From Rhodoferax sp. (GTDB lineage: Bacteria > Pseudomonadota > Gammaproteobacteria > Burkholderiales > Burkholderiaceae_C): 5,262 nucleotides of DNA. Location: positions 1 to 5,262 of the forward strand of contig JARXAU010000130.1 of assembly GCA_029865675.1 (NCBI GenBank), read 5' to 3'. Of this stretch, positions 1 through 5,262 are shown piece by piece; the stretch's first letter is position 1; each line of letters begins with the position of its first letter. Below the pieces are notes generated by a model. The model saw only the letters and a program-made list of their open reading frames with translations, searched no databases and was not told the DNA's origin. Both the position numbers and the translations under genes were made by a program.

Positions 1-11
1 TGTGAAACATG

Positions 12-37
12 AAGGACTGCTCAAAAGGACTGCTAAT
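12..37. repeat. Tandem 13-bp direct repeat with identical 10-bp core
   Basis: The core AAGGACTGCT occurs at 12-21 and again at 25-34, giving a period of 13 bp. The remaining three bases of each unit differ (CAA versus AAT). The period is not a multiple of three in codons, so the repeat is not simply a repeated peptide in a single frame. Only two copies are visible; the window edge prevents checking for more to the left. Its function is unknown and it could be chance. Confidence 0.5.
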
Positions 38-152
38 ACTTTTCGCTTTTGCCATGTTGGTCTTTCGAAGAAAGTTACCCAATACCGGAGGTGACGGCCC
101 ATTATGAATGGGAAGTTCAAGGTTTCGCTGGAGACGAGGGCGGTTGGAGGAT

Positions 153-180
153 GCAGCCGTGCGCACGGGCCAAGGGCTGC
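153..180. repeat. Inverted repeat enclosing a 12-bp perfect palindrome
   Basis: GCAGCC at 153-158 is complementary to GGCTGC at 175-180, with a 16-nt loop. CCGTGCGCACGG at 157-168 is a perfect palindrome that partly overlaps the left arm. The two structures are therefore mutually exclusive as hairpins. No T-tract follows on either strand, so it is not a typical intrinsic terminator. It could be a protein-binding dyad or chance in a locally GC-rich patch. Confidence 0.4.
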
Positions 181-340
181 CGAAAGCCACTAAAGATTTC
201 TTTACTCCATCCTGATTTTCAAGTCTTCGGGCGCAACCCGCCTCGGTCTGAAAAATTTGCCTAGTGAACAGGATCTAAACAGAAAGAGCGGGTCGCCTTT
301 ACCAAACTCAGGGGGCATGTAAAGAGATCTGCTTTGACCC

Positions 341-369
341 AAAAAACTCAATCCTCCAGAAATTGTTTT
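341..369 (-). terminator. Weak terminator-like element after folA
   Basis: Read on the minus strand, the end of folA runs into an A/T-rich dyad followed at once by six T residues (341-346). AAAAC at 369-365 can pair with the downstream GTTTT, and AAT with ATT, leaving a 2-nt bulge and a 9-nt loop. The stem starts inside the folA stop codon. It has almost no G-C pairs, so it would be unstable for an intrinsic terminator. Its position at the end of the four-gene block is the main argument for it. A second dyad, CTTTAC/GTAAAG at 297-302 and 319-324, lies further downstream but has no T-tract on this strand. Confidence 0.25.
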
Positions 370-874
370 AGTCCAGGGCTTTTGTTTTTTGGGAGCGCTC
401 GAGCCGCACAAAGCTGTATCGCAAGCCATTGACCGCAACGTGGTTTTCTCGTCGGGTCTCGCGCCAGTCGATGGCGAAAACCGGGGCGTAGGCATCCCCG
501 GCAACTTCAAGGTCGATTTCCGTAACTTCCACCGTGGCCGCAAGCGGCAACGCCTGCTCGTAAATCTGCGCCCCGCCGATCACCCACACGTCCGGATGCG
601 CCTCGCAAAGCGCCATGGCGGCTTCCAGTGAATGCGCCGCCACCGCGCCTTCCGCCTGCCAGCCCGCTTGCCGGGTAATCACCACATTCACGCGCCCCGG
701 CAGCGGGCGAAACTTGGGCGGCAGTGAATCCCAGGTTTTGCGTCCCATGATGACCGGGCAGCCCAGGGTGGTGCGTTTGAAGTGCGCCAGGTCTTCGGGC
801 AAATGCCAGGGCAGGGTACCTTTATCGCCAATCACTCCATTGGCGGCGCGGGCGAAGATCAGGTGCAGGCGCAT
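368..874 (-). CDS. folA: Dihydrofolate reductase
   Basis: Reduces 7,8-dihydrofolate to tetrahydrofolate with NADPH in the cytoplasm, recycling the folate oxidised by thymidylate synthase. From the ATG at 874 the protein has 168 residues, slightly longer than the 159 of E. coli. Visible motifs are NGVIG near the N terminus, LPWHLPEDL with the catalytic Asp (residue 28), FKRTT, the NADPH-binding VIMGRKTW (residues 41-48), and VIGGAQIYE (98-106) with the following TEID. The N terminus MRLHLIFARAANGVIG aligns with the family start, which favours this ATG. A GTG at 886 would add four residues and overlap the thyA stop by 4 nt; it is possible but less likely. The GGCGGTG stretch at the end of thyA may serve as a poor ribosome binding site. 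The polar C-terminal tail SQKTKALD extends past the usual final beta strand. It lies directly behind thyA and is almost certainly co-transcribed and translationally coupled. Confidence 0.96.
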   Translation of the reverse strand: MRLHLIFARAANGVIGDKGTLPWHLPEDLAHFKRTTLGCPVIMGRKTWDSLPPKFRPLPGRVNVVITRQAGWQAEGAVAAHSLEAAMALCEAHPDVWVIGGAQIYEQALPLAATVEVTEIDLEVAGDAYAPVFAIDWRETRRENHVAVNGLRYSFVRLERSQKTKALD

Positions 875-882
875 GGCTGCGG

Positions 883-1731
883 TCACACCGCCACAGGGGC
901 TTTGATGGCCGGGTGGGGCGCGTAATCTCGCACTTCAAAATCTTCAAACTGGTAGTCAAAGATCGTGTCCGGGCGGCGCAGCAGGTGCAGCGTGGGGTAG
1001 GGCAGGGGCTTGCGCGAGAGTTGCAGCTCCACCTGCGCGTGGTGGTTGCTGTAAATGTGGCAGTCGCCCCCGGTCCAGATGAAGTCGCCCACGTCCAGCT
1101 CGCACTGCTGCGCCACCATGTGGGTGAGCAGCGCGTAGCTGGCAATATTGAAGGGCACGCCCAAAAAAATGTCGGCGCTGCGCTGGTACAGCTGGCAGCT
1201 CAGCTTGCCCCGTCCGCCCGGCGTCTGTGCGGGCGCGACATAAAACTGAAAGAAGGCGTGGCAGGGCATGAGCGCCATTTTGGAAAGCTCGGCAACGTTC
1301 CAGGCGCTCACGATCATGCGGCGCGAGTCAGGGTTGGTTTTGAGCGTTTGCAGCACTTCGCTGATCTGGTCGATGTGCTGGCCGTCCGGCTTGGGCCAGC
1401 TACGCCACTGCACGCCATAGACCGGCCCCAAATCGCCATCGGGGCGCGCCCATTCGTCCCAAATGGACACGCCGCGCTCTTTGAGCCAGTTGTTGTTGCT
1501 GGAGCCGGTCAAAAACCACAGCAGCTCCACGATTCTGCTGCGCAAATGCACCTTCTTGGTCGTGACCAGCGGAAAGCCTTGGGAGAGGTCAAAGCGCATT
1601 TGGTAGCCAAACACGCTTTGGGTGCCGGTGCCGGTGCGGTCTTGCTTATAAACGCCCTGGGTGTAGGCGTGGCGCAGCAGGTCTTCGTACTGTTGGGGGA
1701 CTGGTGTGGCCGACGCGGCGTTAGAAGGCAT
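883..1731 (-). CDS. thyA: Thymidylate synthase
   Basis: Converts dUMP and 5,10-methylene-THF into dTMP and dihydrofolate in the cytoplasm. The 282 residues cover the whole family, compared with 264 in E. coli. Visible signatures are DRTGTGT with the phosphate-binding Arg32, PLVTTKK, WDEWA, GDLGPVYG, the Arg pair in DSRR (137-138), the catalytic Cys157 in MPCHAFFQFYV, QRSADIFLG with Arg184, PFNIASY with Asn195, and DCHIYSNH with His225 and Tyr227. It ends in the conserved HPAIKAPVAV. The extra length against E. coli is an 11-residue N-terminal extension and a net 7-residue insertion after the catalytic strand (PAQTPGGR replaces one residue). All expected active-site residues are present. The ATG at 1731 starts 11 nt after the stop of the upstream dehydrogenase gene; no strong Shine-Dalgarno sequence is visible, so coupling is likely. 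It is followed by folA, the usual functional partner. Confidence 0.98.
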   Translation of the reverse strand: MPSNAASATPVPQQYEDLLRHAYTQGVYKQDRTGTGTQSVFGYQMRFDLSQGFPLVTTKKVHLRSRIVELLWFLTGSSNNNWLKERGVSIWDEWARPDGDLGPVYGVQWRSWPKPDGQHIDQISEVLQTLKTNPDSRRMIVSAWNVAELSKMALMPCHAFFQFYVAPAQTPGGRGKLSCQLYQRSADIFLGVPFNIASYALLTHMVAQQCELDVGDFIWTGGDCHIYSNHHAQVELQLSRKPLPYPTLHLLRRPDTIFDYQFEDFEVRDYAPHPAIKAPVAV

Positions 1732-1742
1732 GGATTAAGCGA

Positions 1743-3179
1743 TTACTCGGGCGCGACGCCAGAGGCCGCCAGCATCCGCCCTGGGTTGAACATATTGTGC
1801 GGGTCTAGCGCCGCTTTGATGGACCGCATCAGGCCGAGTGCGACCGGCGACTTGTGTTTTTCCAGCTTTTCGCGCTTGAGGCTGCCAATGCCATGTTCGG
1901 CCGAAATGGAGCCGTTGAACTCGTCCACCAGCGCATACACCACGGCGTTGATCGGGCCTTCCTGGTCGCGCAAAAACACTTCGGCGTCTGCTCCGGCCGG
2001 GGCTTGCACGTTGTAGTGTAGATTGCCGTCGCCCAAGTGGCCGTAATTGACTAGCCGCACGCCAGGAAACTGCGCCTCCAAGGCTGCATCGGCCAGACGC
2101 ACAAACTCGGGAATGCGCGACACCGCAATAGAGATGTCGTGCTTGATGTTCAGCCCCTCCTGCGCTTGCGCCAAGGGGATGCTTTCGCGGATGTGCCACA
2201 GCGCGCGCGCTTGCGCCATGCTCTCAGCCACCACGGCGTCGCTCACGCAGCCCTGGGCCAGTGCGTCTTCCAGTAAGCGCTCGAACTGACCGCGCGCGTG
2301 TTCGTCGGATTCGCTGTCCGAGTTCTCCAGCACCACGCAGTAAGGCGTGGTCTCGTAAAAGGGCACGCGCTGCTGGGGAAAGTGCTTGGTCACCAAGCTC
2401 AGCGCAAACTGGCCCATTACCTCAAAGCCCGTCAGCCCCGCGCCCAAATGCTGGTGCGCCAGGCCTAGCAGCGCCACTGCTGCATCCAGCGAGGGCACGG
2501 CAGCCAGTGCGGTGAGTTGCGATTTGGGCGCCGGGTACAACTTCATGGTGGCGGCAGTGATCACGCCCAGCGTGCCTTCGGAGCCGATGAACAAATGCCG
2601 CAGGTCGTAGCCGGTGTTGTCCTTGCGCAGGCCGGTCAGGCCGCTCCAGACCTCGCCTTGGGCGGTGACCACTTCCAGGCCCAGGCAGAGCTCGCGGGTG
2701 TTGCCAAAGCGCACCACCTGCGTGCCCCCAGCGTTGGTGCCCAGGTTGCCGCCAATCGTGCAACTGCCCTCGGACGCAAGGCTCAAAGGGAACAAAAAGC
2801 CCGCCTTGTCGCAAGCCTCTTGCAGGGTTTGAAGCACGCAACCGGCTTCTACCGTGATAGTGAGGTTGGCCGCATCGAGCGTGCGGATGGCGTTCATGCG
2901 CGTGAGGCTCAGTACGATTTGCGTGCCGCTGGCGTCTGGCGTGGAGCCGACCACCATGCCGGTGTTGCCGCCCTGGGGCACGATGCTCACGCCCGCTTGT
3001 GCGCAGGTTTTCACCACCTCGGCCACCTGGGCGGTGGAGCTGGGGCGCACCACGGCCAATGCTTTGCCACGCTCCCGTTTGCGCCAGTCCAGCTCATAGC
3101 CGCTAAGGTCGCCCTCGGTGAGGACATTGGCGTCGCCCACGATGGCGCGCAGGCTGAGCAAAAATTCAAACCGGCTCAT
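1743..3179 (-). CDS. FAD-linked 2-hydroxyacid dehydrogenase, D-2-hydroxyglutarate dehydrogenase type
   Basis: A 478-residue flavoprotein of the FAD-binding type 4 / GlcD superfamily, the right size for bacterial D-2-hydroxyglutarate dehydrogenase. The FAD (PCMH) domain covers about residues 35-220, with PQGGNTGMVVG (68-78), EGSCTIGGNLGTNAGG (137-152) and FIGSEGTLGVIT (197-208). The C-terminal FAD-oxidase domain follows, with the metal-site motif GHLGDGNLHYNV (His381, His388), EHGIG (Glu428, His429) and the end motif DPHNMFNPGRML. These match the D-2-hydroxyglutarate dehydrogenase/D-lactate dehydrogenase branch. Such enzymes oxidise a D-2-hydroxyacid to the 2-oxoacid and pass electrons on, often to electron-transfer flavoprotein. 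The exact substrate cannot be read from sequence; glycolate (GlcD) or D-lactate remain possible. No glcE/glcF partners are visible, which argues against glycolate oxidase. The start is placed at the ATG at 3179, one base after the stop of the DUF2069 gene. An in-frame ATG at 3236 lies inside that gene and would add a 19-residue segment without family resemblance. Confidence 0.9.
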   Translation of the reverse strand: MSRFEFLLSLRAIVGDANVLTEGDLSGYELDWRKRERGKALAVVRPSSTAQVAEVVKTCAQAGVSIVPQGGNTGMVVGSTPDASGTQIVLSLTRMNAIRTLDAANLTITVEAGCVLQTLQEACDKAGFLFPLSLASEGSCTIGGNLGTNAGGTQVVRFGNTRELCLGLEVVTAQGEVWSGLTGLRKDNTGYDLRHLFIGSEGTLGVITAATMKLYPAPKSQLTALAAVPSLDAAVALLGLAHQHLGAGLTGFEVMGQFALSLVTKHFPQQRVPFYETTPYCVVLENSDSESDEHARGQFERLLEDALAQGCVSDAVVAESMAQARALWHIRESIPLAQAQEGLNIKHDISIAVSRIPEFVRLADAALEAQFPGVRLVNYGHLGDGNLHYNVQAPAGADAEVFLRDQEGPINAVVYALVDEFNGSISAEHGIGSLKREKLEKHKSPVALGLMRSIKAALDPHNMFNPGRMLAASGVAPE

Positions 3180-3180
3180 C

Positions 3181-3645
3181 TCAATCGGCTTTGCTCGGTG
3201 AATCAAGGGCTGGCAAGGCGCCCATTGCTTTGGCATTGCGAATCCGAAGCCTTACGTGCAGGGCGCAAGCGACAAACAGGGTCAGGCATAAAAACACTTC
3301 CAGTAGCGCGTAGTAGTTGCTAGGGGCGCGGTCGCTGTAGGCTCGGACCACACCTTCGGTGAAATACAGCCACACCAGCAAACTCACCCAGCGGTAGGTG
3401 TACATGCGGTTTTTTAGCAGACCGGCAAGTGGCACGCACAAGGGAACGGCTTTGAGCGCCAACAGCGAGCCACCGGGTTTGATGGGGGCCAAAACCAGCT
3501 CCCATGCCACGCTCAAGACGATCAAGCCCACCAGGCTGCCCACAGCCAGCCAGCGGCTCAGGTTGACCTGGTCGAGGCCGTGCGCCGGAATTGCAGCTTG
3601 CAAATCGGATGGAGGGGGTTCAGCGGGGGGAGTAGGAGAGTTCAT
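3181..3645 (-). CDS. Small four-helix inner-membrane protein, DUF2069 family
   Basis: 154 residues. A proline-rich, probably cytoplasmic N terminus (about residues 1-28) is followed by four hydrophobic segments, roughly 31-53, 59-77, 83-104 and 111-130, and a short polar tail. The core features LKAVPL, YRWVSLLVWLYFTEGVVRAYSD-like segment (residues 84-105) and the following YYALLE match my memory of DUF2069, a family of unknown function found in Beta- and Gammaproteobacteria, often near wrbA and yihY-type genes. No catalytic residues are evident. The ATG at 3645 is chosen because the upstream open frame (to 3894) is antisense to the YihY gene and lacks membrane character. It is the first gene of the minus-strand block; its TGA is separated from the next ATG by one base, which implies translational coupling. 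It diverges from the YihY gene with 21 nt between start codons. Confidence 0.82.
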   Translation of the reverse strand: MNSPTPPAEPPPSDLQAAIPAHGLDQVNLSRWLAVGSLVGLIVLSVAWELVLAPIKPGGSLLALKAVPLCVPLAGLLKNRMYTYRWVSLLVWLYFTEGVVRAYSDRAPSNYYALLEVFLCLTLFVACALHVRLRIRNAKAMGALPALDSPSKAD

Positions 3646-3654
3646 GTCGATGGC

Positions 3655-3684
3655 ATCATACCGGCCATGCGCATTTACTTTCAG
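3655..3684 (-). promoter_or_regulatory. Candidate sigma70 promoter for the DUF2069-thyA-folA block
   Basis: On the minus strand the -10 candidate is TATGAT (3660-3655, five of six consensus bases) and the -35 candidate is CTGAAA (3684-3679, four of six), with an 18-bp spacer. The -35 lies inside the first codons of the divergent YihY gene. The -10 ends only 9 nt before the DUF2069 ATG, so the transcript would start about 2-3 nt upstream of it and be almost leaderless; no Shine-Dalgarno sequence is seen there. This may mean the true start codon is elsewhere, or that the promoter match is chance. Confidence 0.35.
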
Positions 3685-4911
3685 AGAATCCAATCGTGGC
3701 TGGCCGATGTGTCGCACCTGCCGTGGTTGCCTGCGCTGCGCACTCTGCGGGAGCGCTTTCGCGAAGACCGTCTGGGCCTGACTGCTAGCAGCCTGACGTT
3801 TACCACCACCATTGCACTGGTGCCTTTTTTCACCGTGGCACTGGCGGTTTTTACCGCGTTTCCGATGTTTGCCAAGTTTCAGGATGTGCTGCAAAAGTGG
3901 CTGATTGCCAGCCTGGTGCCCGACAACATTGCGCGTCAGGTGCTGGGCTATTTGAACCAGTTTGCGGGCAAGGCCAGCAAGCTCGGCAGCGTGGGTCTGG
4001 CGGCGCTGCTGGTCACGGCACTGGCACTGATATTTACCATTGATCGCACGCTCAACAGTATTTGGCGGGTTCGCACGCTGCGTCCCCTGGGCCAGCGGCT
4101 GCTGATTTACTGGTCTGCGATCACCCTAGGGCCGCTTATTCTGGCTTTGAGCGTGACCCTGACCTCGTACGCGGTATCTGCCTCACAAGGGCTGGTCATG
4201 GGTTTGCCCGGCGGTGTGGGGCTGCTTTTGAATGCGGTGCAGTATTTGACGGTGGCTGCGGGCATGGCGGCCATGTTTCATTACGTGCCCAACACGCAGG
4301 TGCGTTGGGGCCATGCCTGGATGGGCGGGCTGTTTGTGTCTACCGGCATGGAGGTGGCCAAGCGCCTGCTTGCGTTGTATCTGTCCAATGTGCCCGGCTA
4401 TTCGGTCGTTTATGGTGCTTTTGCCACGCTGCCCATTTTGCTGGTCTGGATTTACCTGGCTTGGGTCATCGTGCTTTTGGGCGCGGCACTTACCGCCTAT
4501 GCACCCAGCCTGATCGCAGGGCTGGCGCGAAGGCGCGCGGGGCCCGGCGTGCAGTTCCAGTTGGCGGCGGAGTTGCTGCAGTCGCTGCACCGGGCGCGAT
4601 CACAGGACGTGCGGGGCCAGTCACTGCCCCAGTTGTCTGCGGCGCTAAACGCAGACGCCCTGGATCTGGCCCCCATCCTGAAAACGCTGAGCGCCATGGA
4701 CTGGGTGGGGCTGCTGCAAGAAGAGCACGGCCCGTCGCACGATGCGCGCTGGGTGCTCTTGGTAGAACCCAGCACGACGCCACTGGCGGGCTTGGTAAGT
4801 GCTTTTCTACTAGCGCAAGTACCTGCCACCCAGGCCTTTTGGCAGCACGGTTTGCAGCCCGGCGCGACGTTGCAGCAGGCATGGAATGCGGCGGGCCAAG
4901 GCCTAGATTAA
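3667..4911 (+). CDS. YihY/BrkB-family inner-membrane protein with C-terminal soluble domain
   Basis: 414 residues. The N-terminal two thirds is the YihY/UPF0761 membrane domain, historically misnamed ribonuclease BN. Hydrophobic segments lie at about 40-66, 105-125, 146-172, 183-206, 216-240 and 248-280. Family features include FREDRLGLTASSLTFTT near the first helix, LIFTIDRTLNSIWRVR (121-136), and YSVVYGAFATLPILLVWIY (245-263). Residues about 290-414 form a hydrophilic tail with helix-rich character; similar tails occur in proteobacterial relatives and may be winged-helix-like, which is a guess. The molecular function of the family is not settled; RNase activity should not be assumed. The ATG at 3667 fits the family N terminus. 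The frame is open back to 3580 without better starts, and no ribosome binding site is obvious. It diverges from the DUF2069 gene and precedes guaB on the same strand. Confidence 0.9.
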   Translation: MRIYFQRIQSWLADVSHLPWLPALRTLRERFREDRLGLTASSLTFTTTIALVPFFTVALAVFTAFPMFAKFQDVLQKWLIASLVPDNIARQVLGYLNQFAGKASKLGSVGLAALLVTALALIFTIDRTLNSIWRVRTLRPLGQRLLIYWSAITLGPLILALSVTLTSYAVSASQGLVMGLPGGVGLLLNAVQYLTVAAGMAAMFHYVPNTQVRWGHAWMGGLFVSTGMEVAKRLLALYLSNVPGYSVVYGAFATLPILLVWIYLAWVIVLLGAALTAYAPSLIAGLARRRAGPGVQFQLAAELLQSLHRARSQDVRGQSLPQLSAALNADALDLAPILKTLSAMDWVGLLQEEHGPSHDARWVLLVEPSTTPLAGLVSAFLLAQVPATQAFWQHGLQPGATLQQAWNAAGQGLD

Positions 4912-4995
4912 GGCGTTAACACGTGGCTTTTGGACGCCGCCCGGCGCTAAAGGGCTCTGAGTGCGCAAGTACAATCGACTTTTTGGAGCTTTGAC
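4912..4995 (+). promoter_or_regulatory. guaB upstream region with -10 element and ribosome binding site
   Basis: This 84-nt gap separates the YihY gene from guaB. TACAAT at 4970-4975 is a good -10 match (five of six). A -35 at the right spacing is poor (CTAAAG at 4947-4952), so an activator or a different start is possible. Transcription from this -10 would begin near 4982 and give a leader of about 14 nt. GGAG at 4985-4988 sits 7 nt before the guaB ATG and is a clear Shine-Dalgarno sequence. CGCCG/CGGCG at 4935-4946 has only a 2-nt loop and no T-tract, so no terminator for the YihY gene can be claimed. Confidence 0.45.
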
Positions 4996-5262
4996 ATGCG
5001 CCTTATCGGCAAAGCGCTGACCTTCGACGACGTGTTGTTGGTGCCAGCGTACTCCCAGGTCCTGCCCAAGGACACTTCGCTTTCTTCCCAATTTTCCCGC
5101 AATATCGCGCTCAATTTGCCCCTGGTATCCGCCGCCATGGACACGGTGACCGAAGCGCGCTTGGCCATCGCCATTGCCCAAGAAGGCGGCATAGGCATCG
5201 TGCACAAAAACCTCAGCGCAGCGGAACAAGCCGCGCAGGTGGCCAAGGTCAAGCGCTACGAG
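4996..5262 (+). CDS. guaB: IMP dehydrogenase, N-terminal part (truncated by window end)
   Basis: The first 89 codons of the enzyme that oxidises IMP to XMP with NAD+, the committed step of guanine nucleotide synthesis in the cytoplasm. The visible part shows the family start: LTFDDVLLVPAYS (residues 8-20), NLPLVSAAMDTVTE (40-53), and AIAQEGGIGIVHKNLS (59-74), which belong to the first strands of the TIM barrel before the CBS-domain insertion. The CBS pair, the catalytic Cys loop and the flap lie beyond the window. About 490 residues would be expected in total. The ATG at 4996 is supported by GGAG 7 nt upstream and by the standard GuaB N terminus. The frame is intact up to the last base. Confidence 0.97.
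   Translation, partial: MRLIGKALTFDDVLLVPAYSQVLPKDTSLSSQFSRNIALNLPLVSAAMDTVTEARLAIAIAQEGGIGIVHKNLSAAEQAAQVAKVKRYE

Larger units (their letters stand above)
1..367. other. AT-richer segment without a convincing gene
   Basis: GC is about 49 percent by hand count over 1-360, against roughly 60-70 percent in the neighbouring genes. No frame encodes a protein I recognise. A 71-codon plus frame (49-264) resembles no known family and has no clear ribosome binding site. Three frames are open to the left edge: a plus frame ending in TGA at 92-94, a minus frame with an ATG at 55-53, and a minus frame with an ATG at 102-100. None can be chosen from 50-100 bases. The segment also holds a 10-bp direct repeat, a palindrome inside an inverted repeat, and a weak terminator-like element just after folA. 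I see no tRNA, rRNA, riboswitch or clear insertion-sequence end. It may be intergenic DNA, or the decayed edge of an element lying further left. Confidence 0.6.

Noticed and set aside
297..324. CTTTAC/GTAAAG dyad as the folA terminator
   Set aside because: The stem is 6 bp with a 16-nt loop and no T-tract follows on the minus strand.
297..346. Possible insertion-sequence end, since minus-strand TGCCCCCTGAGTTTGG loosely resembles some IS3-type termini
   Set aside because: No matching inverted repeat, transposase or target duplication is visible in the window.
913..2016. 367-codon plus-strand frame opposite thyA and the end of the dehydrogenase gene
   Set aside because: It is antisense to two clear enzyme genes, shows no recognisable domain, and such long frames are common opposite high-GC3 genes.
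2517..3323. 268-codon plus-strand frame opposite the FAD dehydrogenase gene
   Set aside because: Its composition (rich in Ala, Gly, His, Arg) is that of an antisense shadow, and the minus-strand protein has all family motifs.
3667..4911. Ribonuclease BN annotation for the YihY-type protein
   Set aside because: The name comes from an early misassignment; true RNase BN/Z is an unrelated metallo-beta-lactamase-fold enzyme.
4062..4919. 285-codon plus-strand frame overlapping the YihY gene
   Set aside because: It is a shifted frame of a well-supported membrane protein and has no membrane or domain pattern of its own.
4935..4946. CGCCG/CGGCG dyad as terminator of the YihY gene
   Set aside because: The loop is only 2 nt and no T-tract follows.

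Overview
The window looks like ordinary chromosomal DNA from a betaproteobacterium, most likely order Burkholderiales and probably Comamonadaceae (Rhodoferax/Polaromonas-like). This is judged from high-GC coding DNA, strong GC3 bias that creates long antisense shadow frames, and protein sequences close in style to that family. It cannot be confirmed without a search.

Layout. Positions 1-367 hold no convincing gene; GC is about 49 percent (hand count over 1-360), clearly below the flanking genes. Positions 368-3645 hold a tight four-gene block on the minus strand, transcribed from right to left: a small four-helix membrane protein (DUF2069), an FAD-linked dehydrogenase of the D-2-hydroxyglutarate/glycolate-oxidase-D type, thymidylate synthase (thyA) and dihydrofolate reductase (folA). 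Spacings are 1, 11 and about 8 nt, so they are probably one operon. From 3667 rightward on the plus strand lie a YihY/BrkB-type membrane protein with a C-terminal soluble extension, an 84-nt gap with a probable promoter, and the first 89 codons of guaB (IMP dehydrogenase), which is cut off by the window end. The DUF2069 and YihY genes diverge from start codons only 21 nt apart.

How the genes work together. ThyA consumes 5,10-methylene-THF and releases dihydrofolate, which FolA reduces back to THF, so thyA-folA is a functional pair. GuaB makes XMP for guanine nucleotides, so both ends of the window serve nucleotide synthesis. The FAD dehydrogenase could remove D-2-hydroxyglutarate made as a by-product by the serine-pathway enzyme SerA. 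That would tie it loosely to one-carbon supply, but this link is inference.

No new mobile system, CRISPR array, RNA gene or defence system was found. The parts most worth a second look are the AT-richer left segment with its small repeats and open edge frames, the compact divergent start region near 3646-3684, and the placement of a D-2-hydroxyglutarate-type dehydrogenase ahead of thyA-folA.
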